Shown here: piece after piece, positions 1-5,842 of the stretch
Layout: each line of letters opens with the position of its first letter
Position numbering within the stretch: the first letter of the stretch is position 1
NCBI GenBank assembly: GCA_938014945.1
Contig: CALLQH010000387.1
Location: 1-8,344, forward strand
Direction of reading: 5' to 3'
DNA length: 8,344 bases
DNA from: an uncultured bacterium
Lineage (GTDB): Bacteria; Pseudomonadota; Alphaproteobacteria; SP197
The notes under the pieces: generated by a model
The model's input: only the letters and a program-made list of their open reading frames with translations
What the model was told of the DNA's origin: nothing
Databases searched by the model: none
Position numbers and translations under genes: made by a program

Positions 1-51
1 CCAGAATCGTGAGGCTTCCGTTGCTGTTGAAAATTCCGATGCGTCGCATCC
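1..51. other. Left-edge leader, possible tail of an upstream gene
   Basis: This short stretch is clearly less GC-rich than the rest of the window, as a promoter/leader would be. Two plus-strand frames are open from the edge. Frame 2 ends in a TGA at 53-55, which would give an ATGA stop/start overlap with the next gene. Frame 3 ends in a TGA at 60-62. Neither short peptide is recognisable and the codon use is not like that of the neighbouring genes, so I cannot tell a gene tail from non-coding DNA. There is no Shine-Dalgarno sequence before the ATG at 52, which mildly favours coupling to an upstream gene. Confidence 0.25.
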
Positions 52-570
52 ATGACCGTTGATAGCTCTTCGTGGCCCGATGCCCTGCACCGCGTGCTGA
101 AGGAGGCGGGCGTGACGCGCGTCTCCCATGTCCCCGATGCCGGCCATGCGCGGCTCATCAGCCTGTGCGAGAACGACGGGGAGATGGTGACCAACGTGCT
201 CACCACCGAGGAGGAGGGCATCGCCATCGCGGCGGGCGCCTGGCTCGGCGGGGCGGCCAGCGTGCTGCTGCTGCAGTCCTCGGGCGTGGGCAACTGCATC
301 AACATGCTCTCGCTGCCCGCCATCGGGCGTTTCCCGCTGCTGATGCTGGTGACGATGCGGGGCGAGTGGGCGGAGTTCAATCCATGGCAGGTGCCCATGG
401 GCAGCGCGACGCAGACGACGCTGCAGGCGATGGGCGTGACGGTGCAGCGCGCCGATACGCCGCAGGATCTGATCGCCACCGTGGAAAGCGCCGCCGCACT
501 GGCGTTCAAGGCCGACCAGCAGGTCGCGGTGCTGATCTCCCAACGGCTGCTGGGGAGGAAGACATGGTAA
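52..570 (+). CDS. TPP-dependent 2-oxo-acid decarboxylase, alpha (PYR) subunit, sulfopyruvate decarboxylase ComD-like
   Basis: This 172-residue protein is the pyrimidine-binding half of a split thiamine-diphosphate decarboxylase. Seen in the sequence: a VPDAGH segment near residues 27-32; an acidic run E53-E55 followed by a GIAIAAGAWLGG helix, where E53 lines up by eye with the glutamate that activates the cofactor N1' in this superfamily; and a glycine-rich LLLQSSGVGNCIN stretch at 72-84. The length fits family alpha subunits (about 170 residues). Known members decarboxylate 3-sulfopyruvate (coenzyme M synthesis or sulfonate metabolism) or phosphonopyruvate. The real substrate here is unknown. 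The next gene, the PP subunit, overlaps it by 7 nt, so the two should be made in equal amounts and assemble together in the cytoplasm. There is no clear ribosome binding site at this ATG, but the N-terminus matches the expected family start. Acetolactate-synthase-type function is unlikely because the FAD-binding middle domain is absent. Confidence 0.85.
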   Translation: MTVDSSSWPDALHRVLKEAGVTRVSHVPDAGHARLISLCENDGEMVTNVLTTEEEGIAIAAGAWLGGAASVLLLQSSGVGNCINMLSLPAIGRFPLLMLVTMRGEWAEFNPWQVPMGSATQTTLQAMGVTVQRADTPQDLIATVESAAALAFKADQQVAVLISQRLLGRKTW

Positions 571-1151
571 GCGCCACCCTCGGCCGCCGCGAGGCGGTCG
601 CCGCCCTGATGGTGGACCGCGGCGACCTGCTGGTCGTCACGGGCCTGGGTTCGCCCGCCTACGATCTCCACGCTGCGGGCGACCACGACGCCAACTTCTA
701 TCTCTGGGGCGCGATGGGAGGAGCGGCGCTGATGGGCCTGGGCCTGGCCCAGGCGCAGCCCGACAAGCCCGTGCTGGTGCTGACCGGCGACGGCGAGGCA
801 CTGATGGGCATGGGCGGGCTGGCGACCATTGCGGTGGCCGCTCCGAAGAACCTCACCATCGCCGTCCTCGACAACGGTCACTTCGGCGAAACCGGCATGC
901 AGAAGAGCCACACCGGCCGCGGCCTTGATCTGGCCGCCGTCGCCGCCGCCTGCGGCCTTGCCGAGACCGGCACGATCACGGACATGGCCGGGGTCGAGAG
1001 CCTGCGCACCTCCCTCCACAAACCCGCCGCCGGACCGCGCCTCTTCGTGCTGAAGGTGGAGGCGCGCAACCTGCCCCGCTCCCTGCCCGCGCGCGATGCG
1101 GTGTACCTCAAGAACCGCTTCCGGGCCCATCTCGGGCTGGGTGTGAGCTAG
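564..1151 (+). CDS. TPP-dependent 2-oxo-acid decarboxylase, beta (PP) subunit, sulfopyruvate decarboxylase ComE-like
   Basis: This 195-residue protein is the diphosphate-binding half of the split decarboxylase. The thiamine-diphosphate motif is clear: GDG at residues 75-77, then the acidic/hydrophobic spacer and LDN ending at N104, which bind Mg2+ and the diphosphate. A WGAMGGAALMGLGLA segment at 48-62 is also typical of PP domains. I chose the ATG at 564 because a strong GGAGG (554-558) sits 5 nt upstream inside the end of the alpha gene, and because the start overlaps the alpha stop codon, as expected for translational coupling. The frame stays open further upstream, but that part lies over the alpha gene and translates to an arginine-rich shadow. 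The C-terminal tail (VEARNLPRSLPARDAVYLKNRFRAHL) resembles other ComE/phosphonopyruvate decarboxylase-like proteins. The substrate cannot be assigned from sequence alone. Confidence 0.87.
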   Translation: MVSATLGRREAVAALMVDRGDLLVVTGLGSPAYDLHAAGDHDANFYLWGAMGGAALMGLGLAQAQPDKPVLVLTGDGEALMGMGGLATIAVAAPKNLTIAVLDNGHFGETGMQKSHTGRGLDLAAVAAACGLAETGTITDMAGVESLRTSLHKPAAGPRLFVLKVEARNLPRSLPARDAVYLKNRFRAHLGLGVS

Positions 1152-1183
1152 CGGGTCCCTGGCGTCCGTCGCTGCCGTGCCTC

Positions 1184-1214
1184 TTGTGTGCCGGCCCCCG
1201 AAACGTCGTAAACT
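1184..1214 (+). promoter_or_regulatory. Possible sigma70-like promoter before the Rieske oxygenase gene
   Basis: The 106-nt gap between the decarboxylase pair and the Rieske gene holds a TTGTGT (1184-1189) and a TAAACT (1209-1214), spaced 19 nt apart, in the most AT-rich part of the gap. The spacing is longer than the usual 17 nt and the match is partial, so this is only a candidate. No terminator hairpin with a T-run was seen in the gap, so read-through from the decarboxylase genes is equally possible. Confidence 0.22.
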
Positions 1215-1257
1215 GCCCTGACAACTCCCAGACGATCTGCGAACGGGGACCCAGACC

Positions 1258-2472
1258 ATGCCGATGTCCATTCCGCCCAAGCCGACGCGCGCCGAGCAGC
1301 TCCTGCCCAAGGACTGCTACTACACGCCCGATTGGTTCGAGCGCGAGCATGCCGAGCTCTTCAGCCGCTCGTGGACCTTCGCCTGCGTCGTGCAGGACCT
1401 GCCCAATCCCGGCGATTACCGCGCGGTGCAGGTCAACCGCTATCCCATGGTCGTGATCCGCGGCAAGGACGGCGACATCCGCGCCTATCACAACACCTGC
1501 CGCCACCGCGGCACCAAGCTCTTCGAGGACGGCCAGGCCGGCAACTGCCGCCACGGCATCGTCTGCCCCTATCATGCCTGGACCTACAATCTGGATGACG
1601 GCAGCCTGCGCGGCCTGCCCAAGAAGGAACTTGCCTTCCCCGACCTCGACCTCAAGGCCCACGGCCTGCACAAGGCGGCGGTCGGCATCCTGGGCGACCT
1701 GATCTTCGTCAATCCCCAGGCGGTGCCGGAAGAGGATTTCGAACTCTGGCTCGGCTCCATGCGCGACACGCACATGTGGCCCCACAAGCTCGACATGCTG
1801 AGCGAGAAGCGGCCGGTGCGGTACGACTTCGGCGCCAACTGGAAGGCGTTCTGCGAGAACGCCATGGACGGCTATCACCTCTCCTACCTGCACGACAAGA
1901 CGCTGATGGGCCCCGACATCGAGGACCAGCGCTGGGATGCGGTGGGGCGCCACTGGGTGACCATCGCCAGCGGCGAGAACGAGGAGCGCCAGAACAGCCA
2001 CTTCGCGCGCATCCCCGGCGTCGACACGAGCAAGCCCTATCCGGTGGTCTACCAGTTCTTCCCGAACTCCGGCGTGCTCTCCTCCTCGATCTTCTTCTCG
2101 GCCTACACCATCGTCCCCGTCGGGCCCGAGCAGTGTTACCTGGAGCTGCGCACCTGGATGATGCCGCGCGAGAAGCAGGACCCGAGCAGGAAGCCGTCCA
2201 AGCCGTCGAGCACCTCGGGCCACGGCTACATCATGAAGGACGGCAAGCGTTACATCTCGATCGACACGCTCTCGTGCCACGCGATGGAAAGCCTCGACTT
2301 CCAGATCGAGGACATGTGGGTGTGCGAACAGCAGCAGCAGGCCCTGCACTCGCCCATGATGCAGGTCGGCCCCATGGCCGATGTCGGCGAAACCGCGCTC
2401 ACCTGGTTCCAGGCCAACATCCTGGACTACGTGCCGCTGCAGGGCCCGGGCGTGCGGATGGCGGCGGAGTGA
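1258..2472 (+). CDS. Rieske non-heme iron oxygenase, large (alpha) subunit
   Basis: This 404-residue protein is the catalytic subunit of an aromatic-ring-hydroxylating or demethylating Rieske oxygenase. The N-terminal Rieske domain carries the [2Fe-2S] ligands C81-x-H83 and C103-x2-H106 (CRH ... CPYH). The C-terminal catalytic domain has N194-W-K and D204-G-Y-H207-x4-H212, the bridging aspartate and two iron-binding histidines. The ED pair at 351-352 in a DMWVCEQQQQAL context is the likely site of the third, carboxylate ligand. The 19 residues between H83 and C103 are slightly more than the 15-17 common in the family. The C-terminal region resembles the betaine/carnitine/stachydrine demethylase branch as well as phenylpropionate-type enzymes, so the substrate is open. 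Electron transfer needs a separate ferredoxin/reductase, which is not in this window. The start has a weak GGGGAC-like site upstream; an ATG two codons later is an alternative. The acetyltransferase gene overlaps the stop by 4 nt. Confidence 0.93.
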   Translation: MPMSIPPKPTRAEQLLPKDCYYTPDWFEREHAELFSRSWTFACVVQDLPNPGDYRAVQVNRYPMVVIRGKDGDIRAYHNTCRHRGTKLFEDGQAGNCRHGIVCPYHAWTYNLDDGSLRGLPKKELAFPDLDLKAHGLHKAAVGILGDLIFVNPQAVPEEDFELWLGSMRDTHMWPHKLDMLSEKRPVRYDFGANWKAFCENAMDGYHLSYLHDKTLMGPDIEDQRWDAVGRHWVTIASGENEERQNSHFARIPGVDTSKPYPVVYQFFPNSGVLSSSIFFSAYTIVPVGPEQCYLELRTWMMPREKQDPSRKPSKPSSTSGHGYIMKDGKRYISIDTLSCHAMESLDFQIEDMWVCEQQQQALHSPMMQVGPMADVGETALTWFQANILDYVPLQGPGVRMAAE

Positions 2473-2936
2473 ACAGCGGCGAGCGCGCCGTCGCCATCGC
2501 CGCGGAATCCCCCGACACGCCGGAAGCCCGCGCCCTGCTGCAGGCCTCCGAGGACGCGATGAATGCGCTTTATCCCGCCGAGGCCAATTACATGCTCGAC
2601 GTCGCGGGCCTGATGGCGCCGGAGATCACCTTCCTGGTCGCGCGCCTGGACGGCGAGGCGGTCGGCTGCGGCGCTCTCGCCCGGCACGACGGCTGGGCCG
2701 AGATCAAGCGCCTGTTCGTGGCGCCCGCGGCGCGCGGGCGCGGCTTGTCCCGGCAACTGATGAGCGCACTCGAAACGGCGGCGCTGTCGGACGGCATCGC
2801 GCTCGTACGCCTGGAGACCGGTGACCGCCAGCCCGAGGCGCTCGGCCTCTACCGCAGCATGGGCTACGCCGAGCGCGGCGCCTTTGCCGACTATCCCGAA
2901 GGCCCGCCCAGCCTGTTCTTCGAGAAGCGGCTCTAG
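2469..2936 (+). CDS. GNAT family N-acetyltransferase
   Basis: This 155-residue protein is a GCN5-related acetyltransferase that would transfer an acetyl group from acetyl-CoA to an amine. The core is visible: strand and turn FLVARLDGEAVGCGALARHDG (55-75), strand IKRLFV (79-84), then the acetyl-CoA pyrophosphate loop RGRGLSRQLM (89-98), where the usual last glycine/alanine of R-x-x-G-x-G/A is a serine. Further on are VRLETG and EALGLYRSMGY (123-133), the typical motif B region, and a YPEGPPSLFFEKRL end common in one GNAT subgroup. I chose the GTG at 2469 because it gives a GTGA overlap with the Rieske stop, with GGCGGAG just upstream, a classic coupled start. Expression is thus tied to the Rieske gene, though a shared pathway is not shown. 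The substrate is unknown. The stop overlaps the stop of the convergent oxidoreductase gene. Confidence 0.88.
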   Translation: MNSGERAVAIAAESPDTPEARALLQASEDAMNALYPAEANYMLDVAGLMAPEITFLVARLDGEAVGCGALARHDGWAEIKRLFVAPAARGRGLSRQLMSALETAALSDGIALVRLETGDRQPEALGLYRSMGYAERGAFADYPEGPPSLFFEKRL

Positions 2937-4927
2937 AGCGCCACCGCCAGCTTCCTCGCCTCGTAGAACGCCATGCTCGCCGTGCGCGCCGAGACGGTGT
3001 CGCCGATGGCGTGCACGTCGAAGGCCTCGGCCTTCAGTTCGGCGGTGAGCGCATCCTGGGGGGTGTTGGTCGTGGCCAGCACCAGGCTGTCGAAGTCCCG
3101 CTTTTCCTTGTCGCCGGTGTAGAGGTTCAGCAGCTCGGCGGTGTTGCCGTTCCAGGCGAGCAGGGCTGTTGCCAGCATCACCTCGACGCCGGTCTTCATG
3201 AACCGCTCGCGCATGGTTTCGCCCGCCTGGCTGAAGTCGAGCGCGGCGCAGGCGTGTTCGGCCGCCGTCACCACGGTCACCTCGTGGCGCTGCAGCGCCA
3301 GGTGCTGGGCGGTGCCGCTGGCCGGCCACCAGCCGTTGATGTCGTCGAGCAGCAGGACGCGGCTGCCCGGCACCACCTTGCCCTCCAGCACATCGTGCAC
3401 GGTGCAGACGTTGTCCTGATCGGCGCCGGGCAGGCCGTCGAGATGGGGCAGGATGCGCTGGAAGCCGGTGCGGTTGGGGGCCGAGCCCGTTGCGAGGATG
3501 ACGCTGTCGGGCTCCAGCGCGCGGATCGTCTCGGCATCGGCCCTGGTGCGCAGCATGACACGGATCTGCAGCTTCTCGATCTGGCCCTGGAACCAGGTGA
3601 GGAACTGGCCGATCTCGCCGCGTTCGGGCTGTCCGGCGGCAAGGCGGAACTGGCCGCCCAGCTCCTCGCCCTGTTCGATCAGGGTGACGCGGTGGCCGCG
3701 CTCGGCCGCGACGCGCGCGCTCTCCAGTCCTGCCGGGCCGCCGCCCACGACGACGACGTGCCTCGGCTTCTCTGCGGCGGGCGGGCGGTCGCCGCCCCAG
3801 ATCGTCTCGCGGCTGACCGAGGGGTTGATCAGGCAGCTGATGTGGTAGTCGCGCATGCGCCGTCCGATGCAGAGCTGGTTGCAGCTGATGCAGGGACGGA
3901 TGTCCTCCGGGCGGCCTTCGCGCGCCTTGTTGGCCAGATGCGGATCAGCGATCTGGCCGCGCACGATGGAGACGAGATCGGCCTTGCCGGCGGCGATCAC
4001 CTCCTCGGCGTTGGCCGGGGTCTTCACGCGCGCCTCGGCGGTGACGAGCGCGTGTTTCGTCACCTCCTTGAACTTCGCGGCATCGGGCGGCCCGAGCATC
4101 ATGTCGAAGTGGATGCCGGGCACGATCTTGTTGAACTGGTTGAGGTAACTGCCGGTGCCGCAGGAGAAGTAGTCGACAAGGCCGCGCGCATCGAGCCAGG
4201 CGACAATCTCCTGCTTGTCTTCGATCGAAAGGCCGCCGGGGTAGGGTTCGGCGCCCGAGATCGTCATGCCGACGATGAAGCCCTTGCCGCAGGCCTTGCG
4301 GATACGGCCCGCGATCTCGGTGGTAAAACGCAGCCGGTTCTCCAGGCTGCCGCCCCATTTGTCGGTGCGCCGGTTGGTGATGGGCGACCAGAACTGGTCG
4401 ATCAGGCAGTTGTAGCCGGCGAACAGGTCGACGCCGTCGAAGCCGCCCTTCTGATCGCGCACCGCCTGATCGACAAAGGCTTCGATCAGCTCCTCGATCT
4501 CGCCCTCGGTCATGGCGTGGCTGCCCCAGGGATCGTGCATGCTGGGGCGGCCGGAGGGCGACCAGTAGGGGCTCCAGGAGTTGTCCTGATCGCCGTGGCC
4601 GCCGACATGGTAGATCTGGTGGCACATCACCGCGCCTTCGGCGTGGCAGACGTCCGTGATCCTGCGGAAGTGCGGGATGACGCTGTCGTCGTGGCGGAAG
4701 TTGCCGCGGGTCAGGATGGCGGTGTCGTGGGGCGGCGTCGGCTCGACCACGATCATGGCCGCCCCGCCGCGCGCGCGCTCGCGGTAGTAGCCGAAGTGCA
4801 TGTCGGTCGGCAGGCCGTTCTCGGACATGTTGGCGGTGTGGGCGCCAAAGACGATGCGGCACTTCAGCTCGTGGCCGTTCAGCTTCACGGGGCTGAACAG
4901 GTTGGGAAACTGCGGATGCGCGGCCAT
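2933..4927 (-). CDS. FMN/FAD/[4Fe-4S] NADH:flavin oxidoreductase (FadH / TMADH / dimethylglycine demethylase-like)
   Basis: This 664-residue protein has the full three-part layout of the 2,4-dienoyl-CoA reductase / trimethylamine dehydrogenase / DgcA-StcD demethylase group. An N-terminal old-yellow-enzyme FMN barrel (about 7-340) contains FSPVKLNG, GLPT, YYRERARGG and FWSPITNRRTDKWGGSLENR. A [4Fe-4S] site follows with C346-x2-C349-x3-C353-x11-C365, spacing as in FadH. A C-terminal pyridine-nucleotide-disulfide-reductase module comes last, with VVVVGGGPAGLESA (391-404), ATGSAPN (479-485) and AIGD (640-643). The segment LLLDDINGWWPASGTAQHLA (525-544) is typical of the demethylase branch. By eye, active-site positions differ from relatives: the flavin-side arginine is T222, and the Tyr/His pair of TMADH becomes F169/Y172. 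T31 replaces the TMADH cysteine that binds FMN covalently. With a Rieske oxygenase nearby, N-demethylation is a reasonable guess but unproven. A GGGGGAG site precedes the ATG. Confidence 0.9.
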   Translation of the reverse strand: MAAHPQFPNLFSPVKLNGHELKCRIVFGAHTANMSENGLPTDMHFGYYRERARGGAAMIVVEPTPPHDTAILTRGNFRHDDSVIPHFRRITDVCHAEGAVMCHQIYHVGGHGDQDNSWSPYWSPSGRPSMHDPWGSHAMTEGEIEELIEAFVDQAVRDQKGGFDGVDLFAGYNCLIDQFWSPITNRRTDKWGGSLENRLRFTTEIAGRIRKACGKGFIVGMTISGAEPYPGGLSIEDKQEIVAWLDARGLVDYFSCGTGSYLNQFNKIVPGIHFDMMLGPPDAAKFKEVTKHALVTAEARVKTPANAEEVIAAGKADLVSIVRGQIADPHLANKAREGRPEDIRPCISCNQLCIGRRMRDYHISCLINPSVSRETIWGGDRPPAAEKPRHVVVVGGGPAGLESARVAAERGHRVTLIEQGEELGGQFRLAAGQPERGEIGQFLTWFQGQIEKLQIRVMLRTRADAETIRALEPDSVILATGSAPNRTGFQRILPHLDGLPGADQDNVCTVHDVLEGKVVPGSRVLLLDDINGWWPASGTAQHLALQRHEVTVVTAAEHACAALDFSQAGETMRERFMKTGVEVMLATALLAWNGNTAELLNLYTGDKEKRDFDSLVLATTNTPQDALTAELKAEAFDVHAIGDTVSARTASMAFYEARKLAVAL

Positions 4928-4933
4928 GGCTGA

Positions 4934-4958
4934 CTTCTCCCCCGAGAACGATCCGGGG
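4934..4958 (-). promoter_or_regulatory. Ribosome binding site in a small hairpin, before the flavin oxidoreductase
   Basis: On the minus strand GGGGGAGAAG (4934-4943) is a strong Shine-Dalgarno sequence 6-9 nt from the ATG at 4927. Its 5' part forms the 3' arm of a small hairpin: CCCCG at 4954-4958 and CGGGG at 4940-4944 (given as plus-strand positions, read on the minus strand), with a 9-nt loop. The hairpin could partly hide the site and tune translation. The stem is only 5-6 bp, so chance is possible. Confidence 0.35.
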
Positions 4959-4996
4959 AAACCTTAGGGCCGTGGGGAGGCCGCCGGAAGGGCCTT

Positions 4997-5806
4997 TCAG
5001 CCGTCGCCGGGCGGCGGCGTATCCCGGGCGCCGGGTTCGATCTTTTTCTCGCGCTCCCGGATCTGGTGCATGAAGGCGCCGGCGATGATACCGCTGGGCA
5101 GCGCGACCGTGCCCACGCCCAGCACGGCGACGAGACCCGCGATGACCCGCCCGGCCACCGTCACCGGATAGACATCGCCGTAGCCCACCGACGTCAGCGT
5201 GATGATGGAGAGCCACATGGCGTCGCCCACGCTGGCGACCTTCTCGGGCTGGGCGCCGTGTTCGGCGAGGTAAAGGAAGACGCCGGCCAGGTACCACAGC
5301 AGGGCGGCGGCAAAGATCGCCGCCATCATGGGCTGGGCCGAGGCCCGGATCGTGTTGACGATCAGCGAGAAGGCCTGGAAGTAACGCGCCAGCTTGAACA
5401 GGCGGATCAGGCGCAGCACGCGCAGCCATGCCGGCGGCGACAGGCCGAGCAGGACGTAGACCAGCTCCGGCATGAAGGCGAGCAGGTCGATCGTCACCAT
5501 GAACCAGTTGGCGCGCAGATAGGCGATGCGGCCATGCAGACCCTGGTAGCGGCTGTCGGCGCCCGCCACCCACAGGCGCGCGAGGAACTCGATGGCGAAG
5601 GCAACGACGATGATGCGGTTGATCCACCAGAAGGCCTGCGCGTCACCGCGCGCGACCTCGTTCTCGGGATCCATGGTGTAGAGCGCGATCGAGAGCAGGA
5701 TCAGGCCGACCAGGATCCAGTTGACCGGCGTCAGACCGGAACGGCCATGGGCCTTGCTCTCGAGCTGGCGGTCGAGGGCGCGCTGAAGGCGTGCGATGGG
5801 GCTCAT
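4997..5806 (-). CDS. Voltage-gated potassium channel (Kv-type, six-helix)
   Basis: This 269-residue inner-membrane protein is a tetrameric K+ channel subunit. Six hydrophobic helices can be read: S1 about 28-45, S2 59-81, S3 99-121, S4 127-146, S5 156-181 and S6 220-246. S4 has a regular voltage-sensor ladder with a basic residue at every third position (R129, R132, R135, K138, R141). The pore loop holds the selectivity filter TSVGYGD (205-211), diagnostic for K+ selectivity. The C-terminus after S6 is short and charged, so there is no RCK/TrkA-N or cyclic-nucleotide domain and gating should be by voltage alone. The likely role is membrane potential or osmotic control. The gene lies 36 nt after the hydrolase gene and 69 nt before the flavin oxidoreductase gene, so an operon is possible, but a functional link to the catabolic enzymes is not evident. 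The ribosome binding site is weak. Confidence 0.93.
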   Translation of the reverse strand: MSPIARLQRALDRQLESKAHGRSGLTPVNWILVGLILLSIALYTMDPENEVARGDAQAFWWINRIIVVAFAIEFLARLWVAGADSRYQGLHGRIAYLRANWFMVTIDLLAFMPELVYVLLGLSPPAWLRVLRLIRLFKLARYFQAFSLIVNTIRASAQPMMAAIFAAALLWYLAGVFLYLAEHGAQPEKVASVGDAMWLSIITLTSVGYGDVYPVTVAGRVIAGLVAVLGVGTVALPSGIIAGAFMHQIREREKKIEPGARDTPPPGDG

Positions 5807-5842
5807 GCCTGGCCGATCATGGCGGGGGATCCTGCACCGGGT

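Noticed and set aside
72..563. Upstream extension of the decarboxylase beta subunit frame
   Set aside because: This part is an Arg/Ala/Gly-rich shadow of the alpha subunit gene. The GGAGG-preceded ATG at 564 is the true start.
1108..2349. A 413-codon minus-strand frame opposite the Rieske gene
   Set aside because: It is a shadow of the Rieske gene. The plus-strand product has all cofactor ligands, and the minus-strand translation resembles no protein.
3011..4933. A 640-codon open frame on the plus strand opposite the flavin oxidoreductase
   Set aside because: It mirrors the oxidoreductase codons. Its translation is rich in Ala, Gly, Asp, His and Val with no recognisable domain, while the minus strand carries clear FMN, Fe-S and Rossmann motifs. 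Long antisense frames are expected in DNA with such high third-position GC.
4960..4996. GGCC-rich repeats after the channel gene as an intrinsic terminator
   Set aside because: On the minus strand AGGCC and GGCCT can form a 5-bp stem, but no T-run follows and the stem is short. Read-through into the flavin oxidoreductase gene is more likely.
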